A stretch of 35,866 bases of DNA from Bacillota bacterium. GTDB lineage: Bacteria; Bacillota; Clostridia; Acetivibrionales; JANLFN01. Shown here piece after piece: positions 26,355-34,208 of the stretch. Where the stretch lies: NCBI GenBank assembly GCA_030705825.1, contig JAUZPR010000019.1, positions 1 to 35,866 on the forward strand, written 5' to 3'. Positions within the stretch are counted from its first letter, which is position 1. Each line of letters starts with the position of its first letter. A program made the translations under genes and the position numbers. The notes under the pieces were generated by a model that searched no databases, was not told the DNA's origin, and saw nothing but the letters and a program-made list of their open reading frames with translations.

Positions 26355-27359
26355 ATGTCCAATAAGCTGTCATCTGTTGGTATTATAGGAATAGGGAGCT
26401 GTTTGCCCGAAAGGATTCTATCCAATTTTGATCTGGAAAAAATGGTAGAGACCTCAGATGAATGGATAATGCAGAGAACCGGAATTTCACAAAGAAGAAT
26501 ACTGGAAAGGGACCAACCTGCCTTTGAATTGGGTGTTACAGCTGCACAAAGAGCAATTGAAGATGCTGGCATATCACCTGAAGAAATTGGTTTGATTATC
26601 GCAACCACAGGTTCTCCTGATTATCATTTTCCTTCTACTGCATGTCTGATACAGGGCAGAATCGGTGCGGTGAATGCCGGTGCTATTGACATGAATGCAG
26701 CTTGCTCAGGGTTTGTGTATGGGATCACTTTCGCAAAACAATTCATATCAACCAATACCTATAATTATGTGTTGGTTGTAAGCTGTGAAGGTCTGTCAAA
26801 AATAATAGACTGGGAGGATAGAAACACCTGTGTGCTTTTTGGAGACTGTGCAGCGGCAGCTGTTCTTGGAAAGGCAGACGATGGCTATGGGATACTGTCC
26901 CATTACCTTGGAGCTGACGGTACACCCGACAATTGTTATTTAATGACCTCTCCCTGCTGCTATATAAGTGAAGCAGAGGCAAACAAAAGAAAGCATGAAA
27001 ACAAGCAGGCAATTTGGATGAGCGGCGGCTCTGTTATGAAATTTGCCATAAGAATAATGGACCGTGCAATAAGAAAAGTTGTGGATGATGCTCAATTGAC
27101 ACTTGATGATATAAAATATGTAGTTCCACACCAGGCAAATATCAGAATTATTGAAGATGCAGCCAAAAGCCTTGGAATCGGCAATGACAAAATGTTTTGC
27201 AATATAAGGGATTATGGAAATGTCTCTTCTGCAACAATTCCATTGGCTCTCGATAAAATGAGTAAAAACGGCCTGTTGTCCAAAGGTGACAATATAGTTG
27301 TTGTGGGTTTTGGAAGCGGTCTGACATGGGCGGCAGCTCTTGTCAGATGGTGCAGATAA
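26355..27359 (+). CDS. fabH: 3-oxoacyl-ACP synthase III (KAS III)
   Basis: This 334-residue enzyme condenses acetyl-CoA with malonyl-ACP to start fatty-acid synthesis. The catalytic triad is intact: Cys117 (MNAACSGFVYG), His259 (PHQANIRII) and Asn289 (YGNVSSATIP). The N-terminal GIGSCLPERILSN and SDEWIMQRTGI are classic. The track's start at 26289 is too far upstream; GGGGG about 8 bases before ATG 26355 decides the start. It stands apart from a fab operon, so it may be an extra copy tuned to particular primers. A FapR-like operator lies in front, and a terminator follows. Confidence 0.95.
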   Translation: MSNKLSSVGIIGIGSCLPERILSNFDLEKMVETSDEWIMQRTGISQRRILERDQPAFELGVTAAQRAIEDAGISPEEIGLIIATTGSPDYHFPSTACLIQGRIGAVNAGAIDMNAACSGFVYGITFAKQFISTNTYNYVLVVSCEGLSKIIDWEDRNTCVLFGDCAAAAVLGKADDGYGILSHYLGADGTPDNCYLMTSPCCYISEAEANKRKHENKQAIWMSGGSVMKFAIRIMDRAIRKVVDDAQLTLDDIKYVVPHQANIRIIEDAAKSLGIGNDKMFCNIRDYGNVSSATIPLALDKMSKNGLLSKGDNIVVVGFGSGLTWAAALVRWCR

Positions 27360-27372
27360 ACTAATTTTTGTC

Positions 27373-27405
27373 AGCCGGATTTCAGTTTTGGTATCCGGCT
27401 TTTTT
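27373..27405 (+). terminator. Terminator after fabH
   Basis: AGCCGGAT (27373-27380) pairs with ATCCGGCT (27393-27400) and is followed by TTTTT. Confidence 0.88.
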
Positions 27406-27409
27406 CATA

Positions 27410-27485
27410 CCTTTTTTGGAATGGGATATGACAATAAAAAGAATTAATGCCAGGTATACAGAATTTTTTCATATCCCGAAAAAGG
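27410..27485. repeat. Interrupted 76-base inverted repeat before pot operon
   Basis: An outer CCTTTTT/AAAAAGG pair and inner GGGATATGA/TCATATCCC arms (9 bp) enclose about 37 bases. A 6-base bulge faces one base on the other side. It lies between the fabH terminator and the pot promoter, and neither explains it. It could be a small mobile repeat remnant or an operator pair. Confidence 0.45.
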
Positions 27486-27532
27486 TTTATTTTATCTCTA
27501 TTGACTTTATACCCACAATGTGTTAAAAATAC

Positions 27533-27575
27533 ATTGACTTGTCAATATAATACGGATTATGTCAATAAATATTGA
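27533..27575 (+). promoter_or_regulatory. pot promoter region with GTCAATA repeats
   Basis: ATTGAC-TT-GTCAAT (27533-27546) and TCAATA-AA-TATTGA (27562-27575) are dyads. GTCAATA repeats occur at 27541 and 27561, and a TATAAT lies at about 27546-27551. The half-sites match those in the tetR promoter (GTCAATATTGAC). A -35 fitting the TATAAT is poor (TTAAAA), so activator control or repression is possible. Confidence 0.45.
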
Positions 27576-27607
27576 GCTTTGTAAGTAAGTGAATTGGGGG
27601 TAGATAA

Positions 27608-28654
27608 ATGCAGGATGAAATCATCAGGTTGTCTAATATTTCCAAAAATTATGGCGCCAATGAGACACTAAAAAACATTAACCTGTACATTTTGAGAAAC
27701 GAGTTTTTAACCCTGTTGGGTCCCAGTGGATGCGGGAAAACTACTACCCTCAGGATAATAGGCGGTTTCGAACAACCAACCAAAGGTGAAATTCTCTTCG
27801 AAGGTGTAAACATAAATACTCTCCCGCCATTCAAAAGGAGAGTAAATACCGTTTTCCAAAAATACGCACTGTTTACTCATATGGATGTATATGAAAATAT
27901 AGCTTTCGGGCTTAAAATAAAAAAGTTGGATAAGAAAACAATTGAAAACAAAGTAACTGAAATGCTTGAGCTTGTGAATCTGCCGGGTTATGAGAAAAGA
28001 TCGGTGGATTCTCTTAGCGGCGGCGAACAGCAAAGAATAGCAATAGCCAGAGCTCTGGTAAATGAACCTGAAGTCCTTCTGCTTGATGAACCCTTGGGAG
28101 CCTTGGATCTCAAACTGAGAAAGGGAATGCAGATAGAACTGAAAAATATACAGCAAAGAACCGGGATAACCTTTGTTTATGTAACCCATGACCAGGAGGA
28201 AGCACTTACAATGTCGGATACCATTGCGGTTATGAAGAATGGGACTATCCAACAAATAGGGACTCCGGCGGATATTTACAATGAACCTAAAAATGCTTTT
28301 GTAGCCGATTTTATAGGTGAAAGCAATATAATAAGCGGAACAATGATTGAAGACTGCCTTGTCGAGTTTTCAGGGCATCGCTTTGAATGTGTCGATAAAG
28401 GTTTTGGAAATAGTGAGAAGGTAGATGTGGTTATTCGTCCTGAGGATGTCAAACTGGTTGATGCCCAGGAAGGAATGATAGAAGGAATAGTTAAATCAGT
28501 CGTTTTCAAGGGTGTACATTATGAAATGATAATACTCTGCAATAATTTACTGTGGAAGGTTCACAGTACCGTCATGGAACCGGTCAATTCCAGAGTAGGC
28601 ATGAGAATTCTGCCCAATGACATTCATACAATGAAGAAGGTGTTGGATGAATGA
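27608..28654 (+). CDS. potA: Spermidine/putrescine ABC transporter ATPase
   Basis: This 348-residue cytoplasmic ATPase powers polyamine uptake by PotBCD. Walker A is GPSGCGKTT, the signature [15 protein letters not shown] and Walker [12 protein letters not shown]. The C-terminal TOBE region (from ~residue 235: [12 protein letters not shown]) is typical of the PotA/CysA/MalK group. The ATG has TTGGGGG about 7 bases upstream. Its stop overlaps the potB start by 4 bases (ATGA), so translation is coupled. It is first in the potABCD operon, with shared GTCAATA promoter motifs. Confidence 0.94.
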   Translation: MQDEIIRLSNISKNYGANETLKNINLYILRNEFLTLLGPSGCGKTTTLRIIGGFEQPTKGEILFEGVNINTLPPFKRRVNTVFQKYALFTHMDVYENIAFGLKIKKLDKKTIENKVTEMLELVNLPGYEKRSVDSLSGGEQQRIAIARALVNEPEVLLLDEPLGALDLKLRKGMQIELKNIQQRTGITFVYVTHDQEEALTMSDTIAVMKNGTIQQIGTPADIYNEPKNAFVADFIGESNIISGTMIEDCLVEFSGHRFECVDKGFGNSEKVDVVIRPEDVKLVDAQEGMIEGIVKSVVFKGVHYEMIILCNNLLWKVHSTVMEPVNSRVGMRILPNDIHTMKKVLDE

Positions 28655-29478
28655 AGAAAAGGAATTGGATAGCTTATCCCCACATTGTATGGATGGCTAT
28701 TTTTGTACTTGTCCCGGTTTTTATAGTTCTTTATTACAGCATAGTTTCCATATCGGATAACGGTATTCAGTTGACACTCAAGCACTTTGCAAGAGTTTTT
28801 GAACCGTTGTATCTTAATGTCTTTATAAGATCCATAGAGCTTGCCTTGATAAGTACCGCAATTTGCCTGCTGCTCGGGTATCCTGCCGCAATGATACTGG
28901 CAAGCAAGAACCTGAGCAAAAGGAACATGCTGATTGTTCTTGTTATAATTCCCATGTGGATGAATTTCCTTGCCAGGACTTATGCATGGATGACGCTTCT
29001 TGAAAGAAACGGTTTGATAGATACCATTGTAAAGGCAATAGGCCTGCCTCCGCTTAATATAATGTATACCGATTATGCGGTTGTATTGGGTATGGTTTAT
29101 AATTTCCTTCCATTTATGATTCTCCCTATTTATTCGGTATTGAGCAAGACAAACAAATCGGTCATAGAGGCTGCAGAAGACCTGGGAGCTACTCCTATGG
29201 TCACCTTCAAACGTATTGTATTTCCCTTAAGTCTTCCTGGTGTAATGTCGGGAATAACAATGGTCTTTCTGCCTGCAGTCACCACCTTCGTAATCTCGGA
29301 GTTGTTGGGCGGCGGACAATATACTCTTATAGGAAACCTCATACAACAGCAGTTTACCCTTACCATGGATTGGGGTTTCGGTTCGGCACTTTCTATTTTC
29401 CTGATGATTCTTATCCTTATCAGTATGGGTATCATGTCCAAATATGAAAAGGAAAATGAGGGGGGTGGGCTATGGTGA
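28651..29478 (+). CDS. potB: Spermidine/putrescine ABC transporter permease
   Basis: This 275-residue integral membrane permease has about six membrane helices and opens [20 protein letters not shown]. The EAA loop that contacts PotA is visible ([20 protein letters not shown]). It pairs with PotC to form the channel. Its ATG lies within the potA stop, and it overlaps potC by 7 bases. Start and end therefore both imply coupled translation. Substrate assignment rests on the operon with PotD. Confidence 0.92.
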   Translation: MKKRNWIAYPHIVWMAIFVLVPVFIVLYYSIVSISDNGIQLTLKHFARVFEPLYLNVFIRSIELALISTAICLLLGYPAAMILASKNLSKRNMLIVLVIIPMWMNFLARTYAWMTLLERNGLIDTIVKAIGLPPLNIMYTDYAVVLGMVYNFLPFMILPIYSVLSKTNKSVIEAAEDLGATPMVTFKRIVFPLSLPGVMSGITMVFLPAVTTFVISELLGGGQYTLIGNLIQQQFTLTMDWGFGSALSIFLMILILISMGIMSKYEKENEGGGLW

Positions 29479-30254
29479 AATCATTGTCTAAGAAGATATA
29501 TCTTTATTTGATATTCTTTTTTCTGTATGCCCCCATTTTGATTTTGATAGTTTTCTCTTTTAACGGCTCCAAATCAAGGGCACATTGGACGGGCTTCACT
29601 TTGAGCTGGTATGGACAGCTTTTTCATGACCAGCAGATATTGACTTCTTTATATAATACTTTGATAGTTGCCGTAATTTCTTCACTTTTTGCCACCGTAA
29701 TAGGAACTGCTGCAGCAATCGGTATTTCAAGAATGAGAAAATTGCCCAAGGCAATGATTATAAATGTAACATATATCCCTGTTTTAAGTCCCGATATAGT
29801 TACAGGTATATCTCTTATGCTCCTTTTCGTATTTTTGCATATTCCCCTGGGCTTTATAACAATGCTTATGGCTCATATTACATTTAATCTGCCGTTTGTT
29901 ATACTTGCGGTCCTGCCGAAATTGAAGCAGCTTAACAGCCAGGTATTCGACGCTGCTTTGGATCTTGGCGCCACACCAATGTATGCATATAAAAAGGTTA
30001 TTCTTCCCGAAATAATGCCGGGTGTCATAACAGGCTTCCTGCTTGCATTTACCTTATCCATAGATGATTTTGTAATAAGCTTTTTTACTACTGGTTCGGG
30101 ATTTTCAAATCTTGCCATAACTATATATTCCATGGCAAGGAGAGGTATCAAGCCTGAGATAAATGCACTGCTTACACTTATGTTTATAAGCATACTGCTG
30201 CTGTTACTGCTTGTGAATTACAGGATGTCCAAGGATACAAAAAATAAAGCTTGA
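29472..30254 (+). CDS. potC: Spermidine/putrescine ABC transporter permease
   Basis: This 260-residue second permease has about six helices. It has a PotC-like start (LIFFFLYAPILILIVFSFNG) and an EAA-type loop (AALDLGATPMYAYKKVILPE). It completes the heterodimeric membrane channel with PotB. The ATG follows GGGGGTGGGCT at the end of potB and overlaps it by 7 bases. potD follows after 43 bases with its own good ribosome site. Confidence 0.92.
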   Translation: MVKSLSKKIYLYLIFFFLYAPILILIVFSFNGSKSRAHWTGFTLSWYGQLFHDQQILTSLYNTLIVAVISSLFATVIGTAAAIGISRMRKLPKAMIINVTYIPVLSPDIVTGISLMLLFVFLHIPLGFITMLMAHITFNLPFVILAVLPKLKQLNSQVFDAALDLGATPMYAYKKVILPEIMPGVITGFLLAFTLSIDDFVISFFTTGSGFSNLAITIYSMARRGIKPEINALLTLMFISILLLLLLVNYRMSKDTKNKA

Positions 30255-30297
30255 AGGTTTTCTACTTAATTTAATTATTAGATTTGGGAGGATTGAA

Positions 30298-31350
30298 ATG
30301 AAAAGATTTTTTAGTGCTGTCTCTTTATTTCTGGCGCTGCTGATAATTGTATTCAGTGCAGCCATAACTACGGGTTGCGGATCTAACGGCAGGACAATCA
30401 AGGTATATAACTGGGGAGATTACATTGATAAATCGGTAATCAAAAGTTTCGAAAAACAGTATGGCATTAATGTGGTTTATGATGAATTTGCAAACAATGA
30501 AGAAATGTATGCCAAAATAAAGGCTGGGGCATTGGATTATGACGTTCTTGTTCCTTCTGATTATATGATAAAGAGAATGACAAACGAGGACATGCTCTAC
30601 AAGATTAACTTTGACAATATACCTAACTACAAATATATTGATGACAGGTTTAAAAATCTGGGATATGATCCCAAAAACGAATACTCGGTTCCTTATATGT
30701 GGGGTACTGTAGGTATTGTTTATAATTCAACCATGGTAAAAGAACCGGTAAATAGCTGGAAAATACTATGGAACCCGAAGTATAAAAAACAGATACTCAT
30801 GCTGGACAGCCAGAGGGATTCAATAGGAATCACCTTGAAGATGCTGGGATATTCCTTGAATACTAAAGATCAGAAGCAGCTTGAGGAAGCAAAGCAGAAG
30901 CTTATTGAACAGAAGCCTCTTGTTCTGGCATATGTCGGGGATCAGGTCAAAGATCAGATGATCGGAAATCAGGCCGCGATGGCTGTTGTATGGTCAGGTG
31001 ATGCAATTTATATGATGAGAGAAAATAAGGATTTGAAATATGTAATTCCAAAGGAAGGCAGCAACATCTGGTTTGACTCCATGGTAATACCTAAAACCAG
31101 CAAGCACACGGCAGATGCGGAGCTTTTTATAAATTACATGTGTGATACGCAGATAGCCTATAAAAACGCTGATTATATAGGTTATTCGACACCGCAAACC
31201 GAAGCGAAAAAATTGCTGCCCAAGGAATTGACTTCCGACAAGACTGCTTATCCGGATGAAGGAGATGTTAAAAACAGTGAGGTTTTTGAGGATCTTGCGG
31301 ATTCGCTTCCTTTGTATGACAAGATCTGGACTGAGATCAAATCAAAATAG
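30298..31350 (+). CDS. potD: Spermidine/putrescine-binding lipoprotein
   Basis: This 350-residue substrate-binding protein is exported and lipid-anchored. A hydrophobic signal is followed by the lipobox TTGC at about residue 27. The mature part starts IKVYNWGDYIDKSVIKSFEK, the typical PotD/PotF opening. VLVPSDYMIKRM and YMWGTVGIVYN are further family blocks. It captures polyamines outside the membrane and delivers them to PotBC. The ATG has GGGAGGA about 6 bases upstream. The operon ends at a strong terminator 23 bases after the stop. Confidence 0.93.
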   Translation: MKRFFSAVSLFLALLIIVFSAAITTGCGSNGRTIKVYNWGDYIDKSVIKSFEKQYGINVVYDEFANNEEMYAKIKAGALDYDVLVPSDYMIKRMTNEDMLYKINFDNIPNYKYIDDRFKNLGYDPKNEYSVPYMWGTVGIVYNSTMVKEPVNSWKILWNPKYKKQILMLDSQRDSIGITLKMLGYSLNTKDQKQLEEAKQKLIEQKPLVLAYVGDQVKDQMIGNQAAMAVVWSGDAIYMMRENKDLKYVIPKEGSNIWFDSMVIPKTSKHTADAELFINYMCDTQIAYKNADYIGYSTPQTEAKKLLPKELTSDKTAYPDEGDVKNSEVFEDLADSLPLYDKIWTEIKSK

Positions 31351-31373
31351 AATTATAAATTTGATATAATTCC

Positions 31374-31407
31374 AAATGAACATTCTTAAAAAGGATGTTC
31401 ATTTTTT
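31374..31407 (+). terminator. Terminator of potABCD
   Basis: AAATGAACAT (31374-31383) pairs with ATGTTCATTT (31395-31404). The stem continues inward to ~14 bp and ends in TTTTTT. Confidence 0.9.
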
Positions 31408-31432
31408 ATGTTCTATTATATTTTGATATAAT
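31404..31432 (+). promoter_or_regulatory. Extended -10 promoter of the response regulator
   Basis: TGATATAAT (31424-31432) is an extended -10. The -35 position falls on TTTTAT at the end of the pot terminator and is weak. The response-regulator ATG follows about 50 bases later. Confidence 0.42.
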
Positions 31433-31482
31433 GTAAGCATTAAAAATGTTATTAAGTAGATGTAAAAACAGGAGAACATTTT

Positions 31483-32181
31483 ATGTATGACATATTACTG
31501 GTAGAAGATGACGGTACACTGGCTGTGGGTATAGAATATGCGCTGAAAAACGAGGGCTTTAATGTTGCTGTCGCAAACAGTGCAGCCAATGCGGAAAATT
31601 TATTGAAAAGCCGACAATTTGAAATGATATTGCTGGATGTTATGCTGCCAGATGGTAATGGTTATGATTTGTGCAGAAGTTTAAGAAAAATCTCCGACAT
31701 ACCGGTAATTTTTCTTACTGCCTGCGACGAAGAGGTGAATGTGGTACTTGGCCTGGATATAGGTGGAGACGATTATATAACAAAACCTTTCAGACTGAAG
31801 GAACTCATTTCCAGAATTAATGCTGTTTTAAGGAGACGGGGAAAAGAAAATTCTCAAAATAACGGAAGACTGGTTTCGGGTTCTATTCAGGTTTTTACGC
31901 TTCAGGGCAAGGTTAAAAAGGATAATGAAGACCTACAGTTAACCGCATTGGAATACAGGCTCCTTTTAACATTGATAAAGCATCCCAATCAAGTTATGGG
32001 CAGGAATGCTATTTTGGAGGCGCTTTGGGATTTCGCAGGGGAATTTGTTGACGATAATACACTTTCAGTTTATATAAAAAGACTCCGTGAAAAAATTGGG
32101 GATAACCTTACCGGACCCAGGTATATTCTTACTGTAAGAGGGTTGGGATATAAGTGGAATTGTGATGTGAGAGGTGAATAA
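31483..32181 (+). CDS. OmpR-family response regulator
   Basis: This 232-residue protein has a receiver domain (1-~120) with phospho-acceptor Asp52 (LLDVMLPDGNG), the acidic pair at residues 9-10 and the switch Lys (ITKPFRLKEL). A winged-helix DNA-binding domain follows (~130-228: TALEYRLLLTLIKHP, ILTVRGLGYKW). The ATG has CAGGAGA 7 bases upstream. Its stop directly touches the kinase ATG with no gap. The cognate kinase and an ABC exporter follow, and tandem TGTAAGA repeats before the ATPase gene are the likely binding site. Confidence 0.92.
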   Translation: MYDILLVEDDGTLAVGIEYALKNEGFNVAVANSAANAENLLKSRQFEMILLDVMLPDGNGYDLCRSLRKISDIPVIFLTACDEEVNVVLGLDIGGDDYITKPFRLKELISRINAVLRRRGKENSQNNGRLVSGSIQVFTLQGKVKKDNEDLQLTALEYRLLLTLIKHPNQVMGRNAILEALWDFAGEFVDDNTLSVYIKRLREKIGDNLTGPRYILTVRGLGYKWNCDVRGE

Positions 32182-33435
32182 ATGTATTCCATATTCAGAA
32201 ACCCCGAATTCAAATCCATATTAGTTAAAATGTTTTTTCTGCAGATCATATTTTCTGTACTTCTTTTTTGTTTGGCAGATATAAAAATGGCAGAATTGAA
32301 TAAATCCATTTCAGAAAGAAACATTGCATTAGCAGGGGAAGTTTTAAGCAGGCATCCCGAGCTTGAAAAGGATATAACCGGTTTAATTACCGGAAAGGCA
32401 TCCGAATCGGAAATCGCAGCCGGTAGAAATATACTGGAACAGTACGGATACAAAACTGATTTGGGTATCCTTTCCCAACCTTTATTAGGCAATGTCTACA
32501 AGAACTTTGGGATATACCTTGCGGCTTTTACCTTGATGTGGGCAGTTCCTCTTTTTATTTTGATTAAAATTGAGTACAGCAGAATGTACTCAAAAGTAAG
32601 AAAAATATCAAAGATATCGGAATGTGTCATAGAGGGGGATTTCAGTTCATCGCTTCCTGAAGATACGGAAGGTGATTTTGGTATCCTGGGACATCAGTTC
32701 AATCAAATGTCAGGTAGACTGAAGCTGAGTATAGAGAGGGACAAGAAGGACAAAAAATTTTTGAAGGACATAATCTCCGATATTTCACACCAGTTAAAAA
32801 CCCCGCTAACTTCATTAATTACATTTAATGACCTAATGCTTAACGATAAACAAATGCCGGACGAAACCAGAAGGGATTTTCTACTGAAAAGCAAATCTCA
32901 GCTGGATAGGATGGAATGGCTGATTATAAGCCTTTTAAAATTGGCAAGACTGGAAGCCGGGGCAATAGATTTTAAAAAGGAAAAAAGTCTTTTGACTGTT
33001 CCCGCAGAAGCAGCATTATCTTCTCTTGCTCATAAAATCTCACAAAAAAACATTTCAATAGAAGTCAACAGTGAAACTGAAAATATTTTTTATTCAGGTG
33101 ATAATGAATGGACAGCAGAAGCTCTGACCAATATCATTAAAAATTGTACCGAACATACAAAAAAAGGCGGTAGTATCAAGGTCATTCTGGGAGAAACACC
33201 GCTTTTCAGCAGGATAATTATAAAAGACAACGGAGAAGGGATCGATAAAAAAGATCTGCCTCATATTTTTGAAAGATTCTATACCGGAAACAGTTCTGTC
33301 AAAGCCGAAGGTATAGGAATCGGCTTGGCATTGGCAAGATTGATTATTGAGGGTCAGAATGGTACTGTCACAGTAAGAAGTGAAAAGGGCCTTGGCACTG
33401 AATTCACAATAACCTTCTTGAAAAAAGCCATATGA
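32182..33435 (+). CDS. Sensor histidine kinase
   Basis: This 417-residue kinase is bound by two membrane helices (~13-33 and ~109-130) around an extracytoplasmic part of about 75 residues. A HAMP-like segment precedes the phospho-acceptor His203 (SDISHQLKTPLTSL). The ATPase domain has an N box (NIIKNCTEH), G1 (KDNGEGI) and G2 (GIGIGLALA). A loop this size distinguishes it from BceS-type intramembrane sensors, which have almost none. Signal type is unknown; neighbours suggest an envelope-acting compound. Confidence 0.92.
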   Translation: MYSIFRNPEFKSILVKMFFLQIIFSVLLFCLADIKMAELNKSISERNIALAGEVLSRHPELEKDITGLITGKASESEIAAGRNILEQYGYKTDLGILSQPLLGNVYKNFGIYLAAFTLMWAVPLFILIKIEYSRMYSKVRKISKISECVIEGDFSSSLPEDTEGDFGILGHQFNQMSGRLKLSIERDKKDKKFLKDIISDISHQLKTPLTSLITFNDLMLNDKQMPDETRRDFLLKSKSQLDRMEWLIISLLKLARLEAGAIDFKKEKSLLTVPAEAALSSLAHKISQKNISIEVNSETENIFYSGDNEWTAEALTNIIKNCTEHTKKGGSIKVILGETPLFSRIIIKDNGEGIDKKDLPHIFERFYTGNSSVKAEGIGIGLALARLIIEGQNGTVTVRSEKGLGTEFTITFLKKAI

Positions 33436-33447
33436 ATCTTACTAATT

Positions 33448-33492
33448 TGTAAGACTAAGTGTCACCTGCCTGTAAGATGGGGGTAGTACAAT
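33448..33492 (+). promoter_or_regulatory. Direct-repeat operator and promoter before the ABC transporter
   Basis: TGTAAGA occurs at 33448 and 33471 (period 23), with a mirrored CTTAC at 33438. TACAAT (33487-33492) is a -10, but no good -35 lies 17 bases upstream. Repeats flanking a poor -35 fit activation by the neighbouring OmpR-type regulator. Confidence 0.45.
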
Positions 33493-33524
33493 TTAATTGA
33501 ATGTTTTACAGGGAGGAAAAGCCA

Positions 33525-34208
33525 ATGGAAATAGTTAAAACGATAAACTTGAGCAAGAGTTATGGAACAGGTGAAGCGAAAGTCGATGCGATAAGAGATA
33601 TCAACATATCAATAAACCAGGGAGAATTTGTTGCCATAGTCGGTCCGAGTGGTTCGGGCAAGAGTACCATGCTTCATATGCTTGGAGCGGTAGATAAGCC
33701 CACATCGGGGAAGGTAATTGTTGACGGAGCGGATATTTATGGTATGAATGAGAAGGAACTGGCAATCTTCAGGAGGAGGAAGGTTGGTTTTGTCTTTCAA
33801 TTCTACAATCTGATACCTGTGCTGACAGCTGAAGAAAATATAGCTCTGCCGCTGCTTCTGGATGGGAAAAAGGTCGAACAGGAGCAGATGGAAGAGATAT
33901 TGGACATTCTGGGCTTAAAAGACAGGCGTCACAATTTGCCGTCCGAGCTTTCGGGCGGGCAGCAACAAAAGGTTTCCATAGGAAGGGCGTTGATTTACAA
34001 ACCGTCTATACTGCTTGCAGATGAACCTACAGGAAACCTGGACAGTAAAACAGGAAAGGAAATTGTTGACTTACTGAGAATATCGGTCAAAAAGTATCAC
34101 CAGACACTGGTTGTCATAACCCATGATTTGAATATAGCATCCCAGGCAGACCGGATAATTACAATAGAAGACGGTATGGTTATCAAGGACGAGGTGATGC
34201 GAGGATGA
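33525..34208 (+). CDS. ABC transporter ATPase (MacB/LolD-like)
   Basis: This ~227-residue ATPase belongs to the LolD/MacB/BceA group that drives FtsX-type permeases. Walker A is GPSGSGKST, the signature LSGGQQQKVSIGRAL and Walker B LLADEPTGNLD. GSGKST plus DEPTGNLDSKTG are typical of this group. The track's start at 33501 is unlikely; GGGAGG about 8 bases before ATG 33525 (MEIVKTINLSKSYG) is preferred. Its stop overlaps the permease ATG by 4 bases, so the two are translationally coupled. With a kinase and regulator upstream, it probably responds to envelope stress or an antimicrobial peptide. Confidence 0.93.
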   Translation: MEIVKTINLSKSYGTGEAKVDAIRDINISINQGEFVAIVGPSGSGKSTMLHMLGAVDKPTSGKVIVDGADIYGMNEKELAIFRRRKVGFVFQFYNLIPVLTAEENIALPLLLDGKKVEQEQMEEILDILGLKDRRHNLPSELSGGQQQKVSIGRALIYKPSILLADEPTGNLDSKTGKEIVDLLRISVKKYHQTLVVITHDLNIASQADRIITIEDGMVIKDEVMRG

